In this document: positions 34,245-45,965 of the stretch, piece after piece
How positions within the stretch are numbered: position 1 is the first letter of the stretch
Layout of the letters: each line of letters opens with the position of its first letter
Program-made: the position numbers and the translations under genes
The notes under the pieces: generated by a model
Databases searched by the model: none
The model's input: only the letters and a program-made list of their open reading frames with translations
What the model was told of the DNA's origin: nothing
Assembly: GCA_964036045.1 (NCBI GenBank)
Contig: OZ038383.1
Span: forward strand, 63,555,725 to 63,619,724
DNA: 64,000 nt
Reading direction: 5' to 3'
From: Eutreptiella sp. 'Long Island Sound 2002'
Taxonomy: Eukaryota; Euglenozoa; Euglenophyceae; Eutreptiales; Eutreptiaceae

Positions 34245-34784
34245 TGTAATGGGCAGCAGGGGCAACTCGGACTGCAGGAGCCCTGCTACAATCGCGCATT
34301 CGCGCATCGCGGGCGCAAATGTCAGAGTGGCATCAGAAGAGAGAAAGAAAGACAGAAGCTCTGTGTTACGCTATTTCGTGGTTGCTTATTTTATGATTAA
34401 TTTATTGCTTGGCATTCTTTTGGTTGTTGTAGATATGTTGCATGGAGGGGTGCCAATATCCCCAAACAGCCCACGCTCCTGGCGCCGGCAGTAACTGCTC
34501 AGGCAAGCAAGGGACTCCGTGCTGAACAACGACAATGGAGATCAGAACTACTTGGTGCTTCTGAAGGTGCAGGGTTTGCGGGCGGAATTTCTGAATCACT
34601 GGATGCACACCGCAAAGTACAATATACCGGGACAAGCAGGATCCAAGGAGTGTAGAACAAGCCAGCAACAGTAGCAACTACAAGGGGAAGAGATGTCAAA
34701 GATTTTGAGAGTTTGGATAAACAAGGAGAACAGGTTTTGGAGAAATCACAAGAGTTTTGGGTTACCTCTACCGAGTGCCTTACA
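34245..34784 (+). repeat. LTR 11 (right outer LTR)
   Basis: Ends CCTTACA at 34784 and is followed by GCCAC and the satellite. This defines the 3' LTR end used for all other copies. Private changes are gcagtaactgctc, cactggatgc and aatataccgggac. Confidence 0.92.
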
Positions 34785-34789
34785 GCCAC
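34785..34789. repeat. target site duplication, right (GCCAC)
   Basis: GCCAC directly follows CCTTACA and continues into gcaaaaatgcgtgg of the satellite. Confidence 0.9.
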
Positions 34790-37438
34790 GCAAAAATGCG
34801 TGGATTGCGAGTCCTTAACCCCAAATTAAGGGGCCACGCGACAAAGCGTCGCTTGATAGTCCCTAGCCCCAGCTCAAGGGGGGACGCAACAAAGTGTGGA
34901 TTGAGAGTCCCTGACCCCAACTCAAGGGGCCCCACAACAAAGCGTGGACTGTGAGTCCCTTACCCCAACTCAAAGGGACATGCAACCAAGCGTGGACTGC
35001 GAGTCCCTGCCCCCAACTTAAGGGGCCACCCAGCGAAAGCGTGGATTGTGAGTGCCTGACCCAACTCAAGGGGCCACGCAACAAAGCGTCTATTGAGAGT
35101 CCTGGACACCAACTCAAAAGGCCACGCAACAAAGCGTGGGCTACACATCCTTGACACCAACTCAGGGGGCCACGCAACTAAGGGTGGACTGTGAGTCTCT
35201 ACCCCCAACTCAAGGGGCCACGCAAAAAAGCGTGGACTGTGAGTCCCTAACCTCAGCTCAAGGGGCCACGCAAAAAAGCGTGGATTTTGAGTCCCTTACC
35301 CCAACTCAAGGGGCCAAGCAACAAAGCGTGGATTCTGAGTCCCTGACCCCGACTCAAAGGGCCACGTAACAACGCGTGGATTGTGAGTCCTTAACCCCAA
35401 CTCAAGGGGCCACGCAAAAAAGTGTGGATTGCGAGTCCTTAACCCCAACTCAAGGGGCCACGCAACAGAGCGTCGCTTGAGAGTCCCTAACCCCAACTCA
35501 AGGGACCACGCAACAAGGCGTGGATTGACAGCCCCTGACCCCAACTTAAGGGGCCACGCAACAAAGCGTGGACGGCGAGTCCCTTACCCCAACTCAAGGA
35601 GCCACACAACAAAATGTGGATTGTGAGTCCCTTACCCCAACTCAAAGGGTCATGCAACAAAGCGTGGACTGCGAATCCTTGACACGAACTAAAGGGGCCA
35701 CGCAACAAAGCGTGGATTGTGAGTCCCTTACCCCATCTCAAAGGGCCACGCAACAAAGCGTGGACTGCGAGTCCTTGACCCCAACTCAAAGGGCCAAGAA
35801 ACAAATCGTGGACTGCGAGTCCCTGACCCAACTCAAGGGACTACACAGCAAAGCGTGCATTGAGAGGCCTGGACACCAACTCAAAGGACCACGCAACAAA
35901 GCGTGGGCTACAGATCCTAGACGGCAACTCGAGGGGCCACGCAACAAAGCGTGGACTGCGAGTGTCTGACCCAACTCAAGGGGCCACACAACAAGGCGTG
36001 CATTGAGAGTCCCTGACCCCAACCCAAAGGGCCACGCAACAAAGCGTGGATTGCGAGTCTTTGACCCCAACTCAAGGGGCCACGCAACAAAGCGTGCATT
36101 GAGAGTCCCTGACCCCAACCCAAAGGGCCACGCAACAAAGCGTGGATTGCGAGTCCCTAACCCCAACTCAAGGGGCCACGCAACAAAGCGTGGATTGCGA
36201 GTCCACGAACCCCAACTCAAGGGGCCACGCAACTAAGGGTGGACTGTGAGTCCCTGCCCCCAACTCAAGCAGCCACGCTACAAAGCGTGGACTGAGAGTC
36301 CCTACCCTCAACTCAAGGGCCCACGCAAAAAAGCGTGAATTGTGAGTCCCTTACCCCAACTCAAGGGGCCACACAACAAAGCGTAGATTATGAGTCCTTG
36401 ACCCCAACTCAAGGCGCCACGCAACAAAGCGTGGACTGCGAGTCCTTGACCCCAACTCAAGGCGCCATGCAACAAAGCGTGGACTGCAAGTCCGCGACCC
36501 AACTCAAAGGGTCACGCAACAAAGCGTGGACTGCGTGTCCCTGACCCAACCCAAGGGGCCACACAGCGAAGCGTGCATTGAGAGTCCTAGACACCAACTC
36601 AAAGGACCACGCAAGAAGCGTGGGCTACAGATCCTAGACGCCAACTCGAGGGGCCACGCAACAAAGCCTCGACTGCGAGTGTCTGACCCAACTGAAGGGG
36701 CCACACAACAAGGCGTGCATTGAGAGTCCCTGACCCCAACTCAAAGGGCCACGCAACAAAGCATGGATTGCGAGTCCCTAACCCCAACTCAAGGGGCCAC
36801 GCAACAAAGCATGGATTGCGAGTCCACGAACCCCCACTCAAGGGGCCACACAACTAAGGGTGGATTGTGAGTCCCTGCCCCCAACTCAAGGGGCCACGCA
36901 ACAAAGCGTGGACTGAGAGTCCCTAACCTCAACTCAAGGGCCCACGCAAAAAAGTGTGGATTGTGAGTCCCTTACCCCAACTCAAGGGGCCACACAACAA
37001 AGCGTGGATTGAGAGTCCTTGACCCCAACTCAAGGCCCCACGCAACAAAGCGTGGACTGCGAGTCCTTGACCCCAACTCCAGGCACCACGCAACAAAGCG
37101 TGGACTGCGAGTCCCTGACCCAACTCAAGGGGCCACGCAACAAAGCGTGGATTGTGAGTCCCTGACCCCAACTCAAAGGGCGATGCAACAAAGCGTGGAT
37201 TGTGAGTGCCTTACCCCAACTCAAGGCGCCACGCAACAAAGCGTGGACTGCGAGTCGTTGACCCCAACTCAAGGCGCCACGCAACAAAGCGTGGACTGTG
37301 AGTCCCTGACCCAACGCAAAGGGCGACGCAACAAAGCGTGGACTACGAGTCCCTTACCCCAACTCAAGGGGCCAGGCAACAAAGTGTCGCTTGAGAGTTC
37401 CTAACCCCAACTCAAGGGGCCACGCAACAAAGCGTGGA
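34785..37438. repeat. 48-bp minisatellite array, right segment
   Basis: About 55 monomers of the same family as 4733-15910, here more diverged and with several 47- and 46-bp monomers. It ends abruptly at gcgtggatttcag (about 37440). Confidence 0.95.
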
Positions 37439-37488
37439 TTTCAGAGTGGGCGGACAATATCAGAAATAGCACACAAGTGGCCCGAGTG

Positions 37489-37748
37489 GCAGTCATAAGC
37501 GAGAAAACTTATTTTTTTGCGTAAGTAATTTACTTGTTTTCTTATTAAAAAAAATTTTCTACTCCGTAATTTACTTAGTGAAAAAAAATTTCTACTAAGT
37601 GATTTACTTAGTCGAAACAAAACTTTACTAACTAAATTAGTTAGTAAAAAACCCACCCCCCGAGGAAAAACTGAGTACATAAATATTTTTATTAAGTTTT
37701 GAAAATTAGTAAAACAATTTAAAAAAAACAATTTTTTACGAAGTTTTA
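37489..37748. other. AT-rich palindromic patch
   Basis: A sharp drop in GC directly beside the satellite. It holds repeated aatttactt(agt) boxes at about 37528, 37569 and 37604. A perfect 25-bp palindrome with a central A lies at 37624-37648 (arms tttactaactaa). An inverted pair acttagt/actaagt flanks an A/T tract near 37574-37601. It has long A and T tracts. It could be a matrix attachment or replication region, an organelle-derived insert or a hairpin element. No gene is seen. Confidence 0.7.
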
Positions 37749-38456
37749 CCACGCACCCGAGGTGGAGTCCCAAGCATCCACGTACCAAGAGTATCCTGCA
37801 GGCCGAGGAAAGCGTGACCCTACGCTGCCAACAGCTATGGGGGCACTGGATGGCGTGCGCAGGGGAGGGTCCGCTGAGGACCCGGGGAGTGCATCTCATA
37901 TGGCATGGCCGGCAAAAATGCAGTGTCGTCGGAGATGCCACTGCGCACCCCCTAGGCATACCCTGCGCCTTAAGATGGGCCACCAAATCCAAGTCCAACT
38001 CCCTACTCCCAGCCCCACCCGCGCCCGCCCGCCTGCGCGCGCACACACACCATGCCCATTCATTGTCTTGACCGAATGCACTGGGGGCCCTACGCAAAGC
38101 AGTCAGTGGAGTGTCTGTGCTCAGCCATGAGCACTTGCAGCCCTGCTGCCACGGCAGCTGCGGTTGTCACATGGACAGCAGTGCACAGTCCAAGACATGA
38201 TGCCAAACCACAAGGTCGGAGGTGAGCCACCAGACCACACCCTGGACTGAATTTGCTTGGGCCTGAGGCTGGTGAGCCTGGTGAGCCTTACGAGAGGTTG
38301 TCACACTCACCGCAGCTCTTTGGTGTTTACAACTGGGGAAAGGGCTTTTGGCCCTGAAACTCGACCACCAAACAAAAGTTCTTTGACCACTTTTTTGCTT
38401 GGGGAAAATCAAATTTGCCCCGCCCCTCCCAAGAAATACACAGCCTGCTCAGCAGG
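37749..38456. other. no supported feature
   Basis: Unique GC-moderate sequence with short open frames on both strands (plus 37762-38130, minus 38167-38412). It has a cgcgcgcacacacacacc microsatellite near 38035. No convincing gene. Confidence 0.3.
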
Positions 38457-39317
38457 TCATGGTGTGCGAGGGCTTGAGTACCCGACCAAACGCATCAGCT
38501 GACACTGCTCAAGGTGGCGAATCAGGCATTACCCTCCACATGCGGAAATTGTAACTTGAGACCAAAATATCGTATTGCCAAAGGAAAAGCTTTGCTGTAT
38601 CCAACAATATAAATTAAAACTAAGAAATTTGCGAATGGGGGAGGGCAAGGGCCAGAGGGAGAGCGGGTGTGGAGTAAGAGATGGACAGAGGCAGAGGGAC
38701 GAGCCAGAGACGGGGGAGTGACAGGGGAGAAACAAGATTAGACAAAGCAATTGAAATGGACAGAGCAAGGGGCGGAGGTGGAACGGACCTCCAGCCAACA
38801 GACCCTTAAGCAAGTGCTGCCCGCAAACAACCATCACTATGAAGCGCCCATCGAAGTTGTCGCACAGCAGGCGCATCCACGCCAAAAAGGTGAGCCAGGG
38901 GAATAGCGCTCGGTCCCAAATTGTGGGATTCTCAGGCAGCCTGTGCTCCCAACGCGGATTGACGGGGCCTGTGTCTTCAAACTCCTCAAAGAAATATTGG
39001 CTGGTGCTTTGACGATGACTCTGACCAGTCAACAACAGCAGCGACGACTGCACAAAGATGAAGCTCGAATTATATGGGATGAGGCTGTGTGTAGAGGTGG
39101 TGCAATGGTGTGATAGCCGTGGATGGATTGACATTGGATTGAGGAGCCCGAGGCTAAACAGTGGAGCCTGCAAAGAAGGCACGCGCGTGATCCCCTCCAG
39201 ATTCTTTTCCAGCATCTTCCAGCAATGGGAACAACACCACGTAACAAGGCGCCTGCTGGTGGACGAAGTGTGTCCAACCCGCGATCCACCGAATCGCCAT
39301 GCCATATCCCAACACAC
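38457..39317 (-). CDS. candidate unknown ORF
   Basis: A 262-codon frame ends at a TAA (38529-38531). If that is read as Gln, it continues 23 codons to a TGA at 38457. The central part (FFEEFEDTGPVNPRWEHRLPENPTIWD..., about 38990-38800) looks exon-like and is rich in Trp, Asp and Glu. The 3' half is Leu/Pro/Ser-rich low complexity from a CT-rich tract. No domain recognised. The start is uncertain, and no splice signals were established. Confidence 0.25.
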
Positions 39318-41900
39318 AATCCGTTGCAGCCCTATGGGGGGAGGGGGGATACAATCCTAATCTCTCCTGATTGCTGGTGATAGGATTGGTTCTGAGGGTC
39401 AGAGAGGCCGTAAACAGGGTACCCTAGCCCCACAACCCACTGGGTAAGATGCAGCAGAGGTTGACAACCTGACGCTAGGTGTTCTCTTCGATTGGTGGGC
39501 TCTGTTCATCCAGTTTGGGGTCCTTTGGATTGGTGTGTGTTTGTTTGTTGGACATGCCTGGCCTGACTTGAAGATGGTGCTCATTGCCATGTGTGTATAC
39601 CGGCTACCTCTGATGCCCTGGTGGAGTTACCCCGCCCCCCCCCCCACACACACAAACTCCCCTGTGAGGGCAGGTGACAGGAAAATTAGCAGATGCCTCG
39701 GGCCAGGTGGCAGGGAAATTTTGGTTTGCCGCTGTTTTGTACAGCAACTCTTTTGGGCTCTTCAGGCGCAGTGAAAAGGAACAAGGACCCCCATCCCTCT
39801 TGCAAAAGCTTGGCTGAAATCAGGGAACACAACGGTTGGCATCCACAAGGTCGTGTGTGTTTTCCCAAGCCACAGACAAGCGGGTCTCTGGGCAGGGGAG
39901 CAACGCTTCCACATACATTGCAAGCAGTGAAAATGGATTGCAGTCTCCAGCCTGCAGTTAGAAAATTCGCGGTCAGACAGGTTATCATGGCCACCCCAGG
40001 CATCACACCGTCAACAATCACAAGTGTCCGTCATTGTCACTCACACTTGTGCAAAATGGCGCTGTCGGGAACCCGAACCGATTCTAACCCAGAGTCTTTT
40101 CCTGGTTTCTGAAAGATCCAGAGAGCCTACATTCCACATTGGAGACATTGGAGTCTCATACCATGCACCTTTATCCACCAGAGCTGTAGATATTTCTGCT
40201 GGTTCAGCACATGTGGGGTGCCGATTGTTTAAGAGCTTTGTGCTCATCATCGAGTATGGGGCCATGTGGTGTGGTGTGTCTGCCCTAAATCCAGCCAAGC
40301 CCATGCCAATTCTGCTGTGCCCTGGCTTCTGCTGCTCTTCCCCTAAGGGGTTGCAGATCTCACTCCTTGGAAGGTCCTGCTTTTCTTTTCCATATGGTGG
40401 CATGCACAGGCGGAATTGTGGGACATGACAGGTCGGAAGGGGACACCCAAGGTGGAAAGATGGGAGATGTTTTGCGGAGAGAAAGGAATGAACTCCTTTC
40501 TAATGTTGGACACCTCTGGCCAAGGCCTTGAGGTGCAACTTCCCTATAGTCTCCTGCATATAAGTTTTGTGTTCTGATGGGGGCAAGGAGCTTATCCTCT
40601 GGGCTACCATCAGTTGGCCATTGCTGAGCATAGTTCTCCCAGGGTCCCACAATATGCCATGTGAGCCACCATGGGGGAGTGTTTCCCGGCGCGCCCATGA
40701 AGCATCCCAACTTTAGCCCCAGTGTTACCCTCCCTCCCCTAGAGAAGCCCACCAAATAGACCGGAATCAACCCCAAACCCTTCCCTACAAAGCACAAAAC
40801 ATAAGACCAAATTTGTGGATTCCACCTGCTCAACACATGTGACATGTATTGTGCCTAAAAACCGTTTTGTCCCCATAAATGTGAGGGTTAATACACTTTG
40901 CACAATAATTATCATTACATGCACCACAAAGTGTGGTGGCGTGCTTCTGGCAGCACAATGCACAAACCTCAACCTCATCCCGTATTCCAAACAAGATATC
41001 AGCGAAAAACTAATGTTGCCGACTATCGTCTTTGCAAACATATCTCAAATTTCCACATTGGACAAAATGCTCGGATGTGCCCATTGCCAAGGCGCGCATA
41101 AGGCCTTGGTGATCTAGCCTTCCTTTTTGAATGGGCCATATTGGGGATCTCCAAGCACCAGGTATCATTTTTTTGAGGCCAAAATACCCTCAACCAACGA
41201 TATACTAAGCAACCACTGTGATTCCTCCCCGCTCTGGGACCCAAGATGGCAAAGGTTGCATAGCCATTTCTGTGTTTCCGGAGAGTACAGGGCTTATGCA
41301 ACCAGTGGCATATTCATGTTGCATGTTGTGCACCAAAAACCATTTGCAGGTCACCCGTCATTTCCAAGGCGCAGAAATCCGTGACACGGTTGGCAAAAAG
41401 GTTTTTTCGAGGAAAATTGGGGAAAGAGGAAAAATGGGGGGGAATGGGGGGAAACGTGGGGAAATGGGGGGAAATGGGGTAAAATGGCCAAATCTTGAGG
41501 TTTTGCGTGACTCCCAGCAGCCCCTCAAAGCTGGGATCAATACCGCAACAGTTTCACCGATCCTTCAGTTGTGTTGTTTTGTCACGGTGGAGCTAATGTC
41601 CGCTGCATGCTACTTTACAAAGGGCAAGAGTATTGCAATGTACAAAATTGTGGCACCCCTAAAGGGGCCAGCTCTATTGCGGCCAACCGGCAGTGTTGGG
41701 TGCGTTGTGCTGTGCATGGGACACGGGCAATTGTCTCGAGGTGGGGGGTGGGGGGGGGCAACAGTGGTGTGGAGGGGGGGGGGGGGGCAGCCCCCTAATT
41801 CAGCGTGTTTAATCAGTGAGAACCAACAAGAATCTGTGGTGTGCCAGGAGGGGGCCGCGGACCCAACCTCTGTGTTTTGGGGCCCGAATGGTAATGGTGC
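39318..41900. other. mostly featureless; several weak ORFs
   Basis: Weak frames are minus 40041-40403, minus 40360-40845, and plus 40701-41384. The last has no TGA, one TAG at 40740 and one TAG at 41115. None shows a known motif. An A/G-rich purine tract lies at 41400-41490. Confidence 0.3.
41436..41479 (+). other. G-quadruplex motif
   Basis: Five G runs (7, 6, 4, 6 and 4) separated by 3-6-nt A/T-rich loops (aat, aaacgt, aaat, aaat). This fits the intramolecular quadruplex consensus. Confidence 0.7.
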
Positions 41901-41904
41901 TTGA

Positions 41905-41987
41905 TAGGAGTTTGGTCGCCTCAGTGTAGCGGCAATGCCACCGACAGCTGCACTAGAGATCGACGGTTCGACCCCCACTGGAGCCGA
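41905..41987 (+). other. tRNA-like sequence, left of inverted pair 1
   Basis: Has a D-arm-like gcctcagtgtagcggc and a B-box-like ggttcgacccc at the usual tRNA spacing. The T and acceptor stems do not pair well, so this is a degenerate tRNA or SINE head rather than a functional tRNA. Confidence 0.35.
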
Positions 41988-42194
41988 AAAAGAATACGAA
42001 GAGGAGATACGCCAGCCGTCGGCCGGACGCTCGGTGGCCGAGAGCGCTACTACAAGTGTGGTGTTGTGACTTTTGCTGTGCGGTGTGTTGCATAGAAAAA
42101 ATTCGGAGACGAGACACGCCACCTATCCACCGGCGGTACCAGTGGTGGAGCGGGCTGCTGAAGGGCGCAGTGGCGGGGACCTCGCCAACGGCCC

Positions 42195-42272
42195 CTGGAC
42201 GGGCGGGGGGACCGAGAATCGAACCCCCGACGACAACGATGCCACGCCAAGGCACATGCTACTAGACTGTCC
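42195..42272 (-). other. tRNA-like sequence, right of inverted pair 1
   Basis: The minus strand reads agtctagtagcatgtgcc (D-arm-like), then gggttcgattctcgg (B-box-like). It faces the copy at 41905-41987 about 210 bp away. Confidence 0.35.
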
Positions 42273-42279
42273 ATGTCTC

Positions 42280-42690
42280 TTCCCTACAAATGCGTAATAG
42301 AGTACAACTGATGCTCCCCATATGATACTCCCCTCGGTTTAGAGGAGGTATGGAGGCTCGTGGGCCAAAAATCATTGTGCCCATTAATCATGGGCCGGTT
42401 TAGTGCAAAACCTGCATAGTCTAAATCATACCGCTCATGTTAGGTATCTAGAGTGTCTCTTCATCATGCATGGGACAGGGGTATTTGTCTCTAAGTGGGG
42501 GGGGGCGGGAAGGAGAGAGGAATAGTGTGGGGGGGCCATAGGCCCGACCCCTGATTCAGCATGTTAAGTCAGTGAGAACCAACGGTAGTCTGTGGTGTGG
42601 AGGGGTGGGGCAGGCCCAGCCCCTACTTTAGTAGGTTCAACTCGGTCATCGGTGCACATAAGGCGAAAGGACACCAGAGTGTCATGGACC
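42280..42690. other. no supported feature
   Basis: Unique sequence with G-run tracts near 42495-42535. No gene or repeat recognised. Confidence 0.3.
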
Positions 42691-42699
42691 GCACCCTAG

Positions 42700-43623
42700 T
42701 CACTTGTGCCCCTGAACTAGATGACCCATGTGTGTCGCTGGAGACGTCACCCTCCTCATCCTTAGTGGCTGTGGTTGTGGCATTGGTTGACTCCTCCATG
42801 CCACTCGTACACTGGTAGAGGTGGTACCGTCATGGTAGTTGTTGTCTTCCGTTTTACAAGAGTGCATAGAGAGACAGGCGTCGGAGAAGAAGCATTCACA
42901 GCTGCTTTCGGACTCAAAGCCATTCTCTACCTTGGTGGCGGTTGGGCTTCTGTTTGGTGTGCCGGGGAGGAGATTGCGAGCACATTGTGAGGGCGATTTA
43001 GTGGACTGTGAAATGTACCGGCTTGGGTAGGGGGTTTTATGGGCGGTCAAGTGCTGTCTTGTAGAAGGTAAGTGGCCAGAGGCGATCTGTTCCAAACCCG
43101 GCGCCCTGAGGAAGGGTTCCGGGGTAGTGATGAAAGGTTTTTTTCCTAGACTTGTGAAAGCCATAGTGGAGCATCCCTTAGAGTCCGTTGATGCGTTGCA
43201 CATAGAACACATGATGCATTCAACAAAGGGCTATGGGAGATCATCATACAACGAAACCGATCTTATGAATGCATGTGAAAGTGTGAGGAAGGTAGTTTGA
43301 TAGCCAATACCAAGCATCACGACGGTGCCAGAGGACATCCATTAGCTATGCACACACCATACAGAATGTTGCAGGTGCCAACCCTTGATGCAACCACCCT
43401 ATTGATGCAGCACAATATGCCTGATAACATCTTCAATTTGTAGCCAATACATTGTCATGAACTTTTTTTTCTGAGTCGTTGACGGGGCGCAACAGTGTAG
43501 TGCTAGAAGGTCCACATGACTTGCGAATGGAAGAAAAGATGCCTATGCCCAACTCATGTGGTAGGATTCCCTATGTGATGGTTATAGCGGTGATGTGAAA
43601 CACTACTTGTGTGCACGATTCAT
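42700..43623 (-). CDS. candidate gene, open only if UAR = Gln (307 codons)
   Basis: An ATG at 43623 opens a frame with no TGA until 42700. It contains six TAR codons in the first half (contexts HK-Q-CF, PL-Q-PS, WA-Q-AS, HQ-Q-GG, HS-Q-WM and LP-Q-PF) and none in the last 170 codons. Under the standard code only the C-terminal 170-codon ORF (from an ATG at 43212) remains. The predicted product has a Cys-containing CIMCSMCNAS stretch and a Ser/Glu/Cys-rich part (ESESSCECFFSDACLS). I recognise no family. An alternative plus frame at the same locus is shorter. No splice sites were assigned. Confidence 0.3.
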
Positions 43624-44700
43624 GCAAGGCTGAAGAATTGCAATGGTAGGCCATCAAGGCAGAGGGCTGCCGCCGCCACCTGTGAGCCAACAGCTTCACC
43701 GACGAAACCTAGGGTGACTTGCCGAAAGAAGAAGGGTGCAAAGGTTGGTAACTTGTTCCGGATTTCGCACTTTGCGCAAAAACAATTGAGACATTCCACT
43801 ATAGATGGCGAGGCATATGAATTTGACATTGAAGACCAGCAAAGGGCGTTTGACTCCTCGCGTATGAACACCAACTACCCCCCTCCCCCCACTAACCATT
43901 GGCCGGAGGGACTCGTGGTCGCGGCAGGTGAAGCGAATGGCTTGTTGTGGGTATGTGTCTCGCTTCGTTCGTTAGCCCGCCCCTAAGTCGCGAGTGGAGG
44001 CACTGGGGCGAACTCCACTGCTTGTGGGGGAGCACGTCCAAAACAACGCACTTGCCACCACACTGTGATCACTGAGTGCCGTCAACTGTGTCGTTCCATC
44101 CTCCATGGGTTCCGCTACTTCCCTTCCAGTTTGTGTTCCTGCTCCCTCCTCTCCCGCCCTACCATGCCCCCTTGCCCGTGCCCCACCCTACCTGACCTGC
44201 CCCCGGTGTGCACCAAGAAAGAGTACCCGAGCCCCGCCGTGAGCAGGGTGTCGGCCGCCGGGAGCGGCCCACCTAGAGTACGGGTTGGGAGGTGCATGCG
44301 TGTACCGCGAAGCTGAGTTTAGCGACCCAGCTGCTAACGCATCCTATGCGACAAAGGTGCTCGGGCCCCTCTGAGGATCTGCCCCGATGCTCGCGGCATG
44401 GGTTCCGGCAATCCTCTACTCGGTGTGGACTTGTGCACCATGCTGCACTTGCTCTCATACACCCCCCCTGTGCATAGTCGTCTCGCGTGCATAGTATGCC
44501 CGGGGGGGGGGGGTGCCACTTTCCGATTTGTGCTTTACTCTAGCAGCAAAATATTGAGCTTCTCCAGCGGGTTGCTGGCTGGACAATGTGGTTCATTAGG
44601 ATGTTGAACAAGCATGCGTCCCCACAGGCGGTTCGTGGCGCGGTTTGTGATTCACATGCCCTCGCGTCTCTTGAGTACCGGATAGGTTGTGTGAAAGATG
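43624..44700. other. no supported gene
   Basis: Short frames exist on both strands (minus 43620-43874, plus 44065-44316). There is a CT-rich stretch at 44110-44215 and a ten-G run near 44503. Nothing is convincing. Confidence 0.3.
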
Positions 44701-44719
44701 TGCCAGAGCTTGCATGAAT

Positions 44720-45965
44720 GTGTGGCGGATTCTGCCACTGCATGTGTGCATGTGTGGTACATTGTGCACCTACATGAGTGCCTATGTGGCAAATCATACA
44801 CCTGCATGCAAGCTTGCATGAAAGATTAAGTGATGGTATGCATGCATATGTGGCACATAATGCAACCGTATGCATGCTTGTGTGGCAGAGTAAGCACTGC
44901 ATGCATGCCAGTGCAGCAGATACAGCTCGTGTAGCGGAATATGTGACTGCATGCATACATGTGTGACGGATTATGCGAATGTATTTATGCTTGTGTCGCA
45001 GATACAGCCCGGGTAGCAGTGTATGCGACTGCACGCATACTTGTGTGGCACATTATGCACCTGTATTCATGCCGTTGTGGGGGATATAGCGTATGTATTA
45101 TGTTGTACTAGGGGTATGTGGCACACAGGCATGCATGCAATTGCACAACCCGCCACGCAGGCATGCATGCACTGCACTATCTGCCACATAGGCATCCATG
45201 TAGTTGCATAGTCTGCCACACATGCGGTTGCATAATCTGCCACACGGGGGTGCATGCACGGCATGTAGTCGCATATTTTGCTGTGGCACATTTTGCAACC
45301 GCATGTGTGGCAGAGTATGTGTAGCAAAATATGCGACTGCGTGCAACCTTGTGGCGCATATTATGCAAATGTATTCATGCTTGTGTGGCAGATACAACCT
45401 GTGTGCAGAATGTGCGACTACGTGCATACCTGTGTGGCAAATTATGCAGATGTATTCATGCTTGTGTGGCACATACGACATGTGTGGTAGAATGTGCAAC
45501 CGCATGCAGCTTCATGCATGCCTGTATGACGGGTTTTGCAACTGCATGCATGCCTCTGTGGCAAATACAACATGTATAGCAGCATATGTGACGGCATGCA
45601 ACCGCGTGCAAGCTTGTGTTGGGGTTTATGTGATTGCATGCATGCGTGTATGGCAGACAATGCGGTGCCTTTGTGGTACATTATGCCACGGCATGCCTCC
45701 TTGTGGGGCAGATTGAACTTGTGTAGCAGATTATGCGACGACATGTGTGGCAGATACAGCTTGCGTAGCAGATGGTGCGGCTGCATACATACATATGTGA
45801 TACACTGCACAGATGTGTTCCTGGCTGTGTGGCACGTACAGCTTGCGTCGCATAATATGTGACTACATGCATGCTTGTGTGGCAAAGACAGCATGTGTAG
45901 CACGGTATGTGACTCCCTCCCTCCCTCCATCCCTCCCTCGCACACGCAAGCGTGCCTGTGTGGCT
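44720..45965. repeat. degenerate ~33-bp minisatellite (TGTGTGGCA)
   Basis: Repeating boxes catgcttgtgtggca and gattatgcgactgcatg alternate, with approximate 33/66-bp periodicity and heavy substitution. Alternating purine-pyrimidine gcatgcatgc occurs in most units. The unit gives Cys/His-rich pseudo-ORFs on both strands, which I treat as a by-product. Confidence 0.7.

Larger units (their letters stand above)
15911..34784 (+). mobile_element. tandem array of a short LTR retroelement (11 LTRs, 10 internals)
   Basis: The element sits inside the 48-bp satellite. It starts TGTAATGGGC and ends GCCTTACA, with 5-bp inverted ends (TGTAA/TTACA), flanked by the direct repeat GCCAC. The unit is 1841 bp: a 540-bp LTR plus a 1301-bp internal region. 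The first unit is 1765 bp (545-bp LTR, 1220-bp internal). Every internal region ends in a polypurine tract, aggaggggag, directly before the next LTR, which fixes the plus orientation. No TGG-type primer binding site follows the LTR (the next bases are AAACTCTCAG). No reverse transcriptase, protease or integrase is present, so the element would be non-autonomous (TRIM/LARD-like). One outer target duplication for the whole block implies a single insertion followed by LTR-LTR unequal exchange or rolling amplification. The internal region carries a 24-bp minisatellite. Confidence 0.9.
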
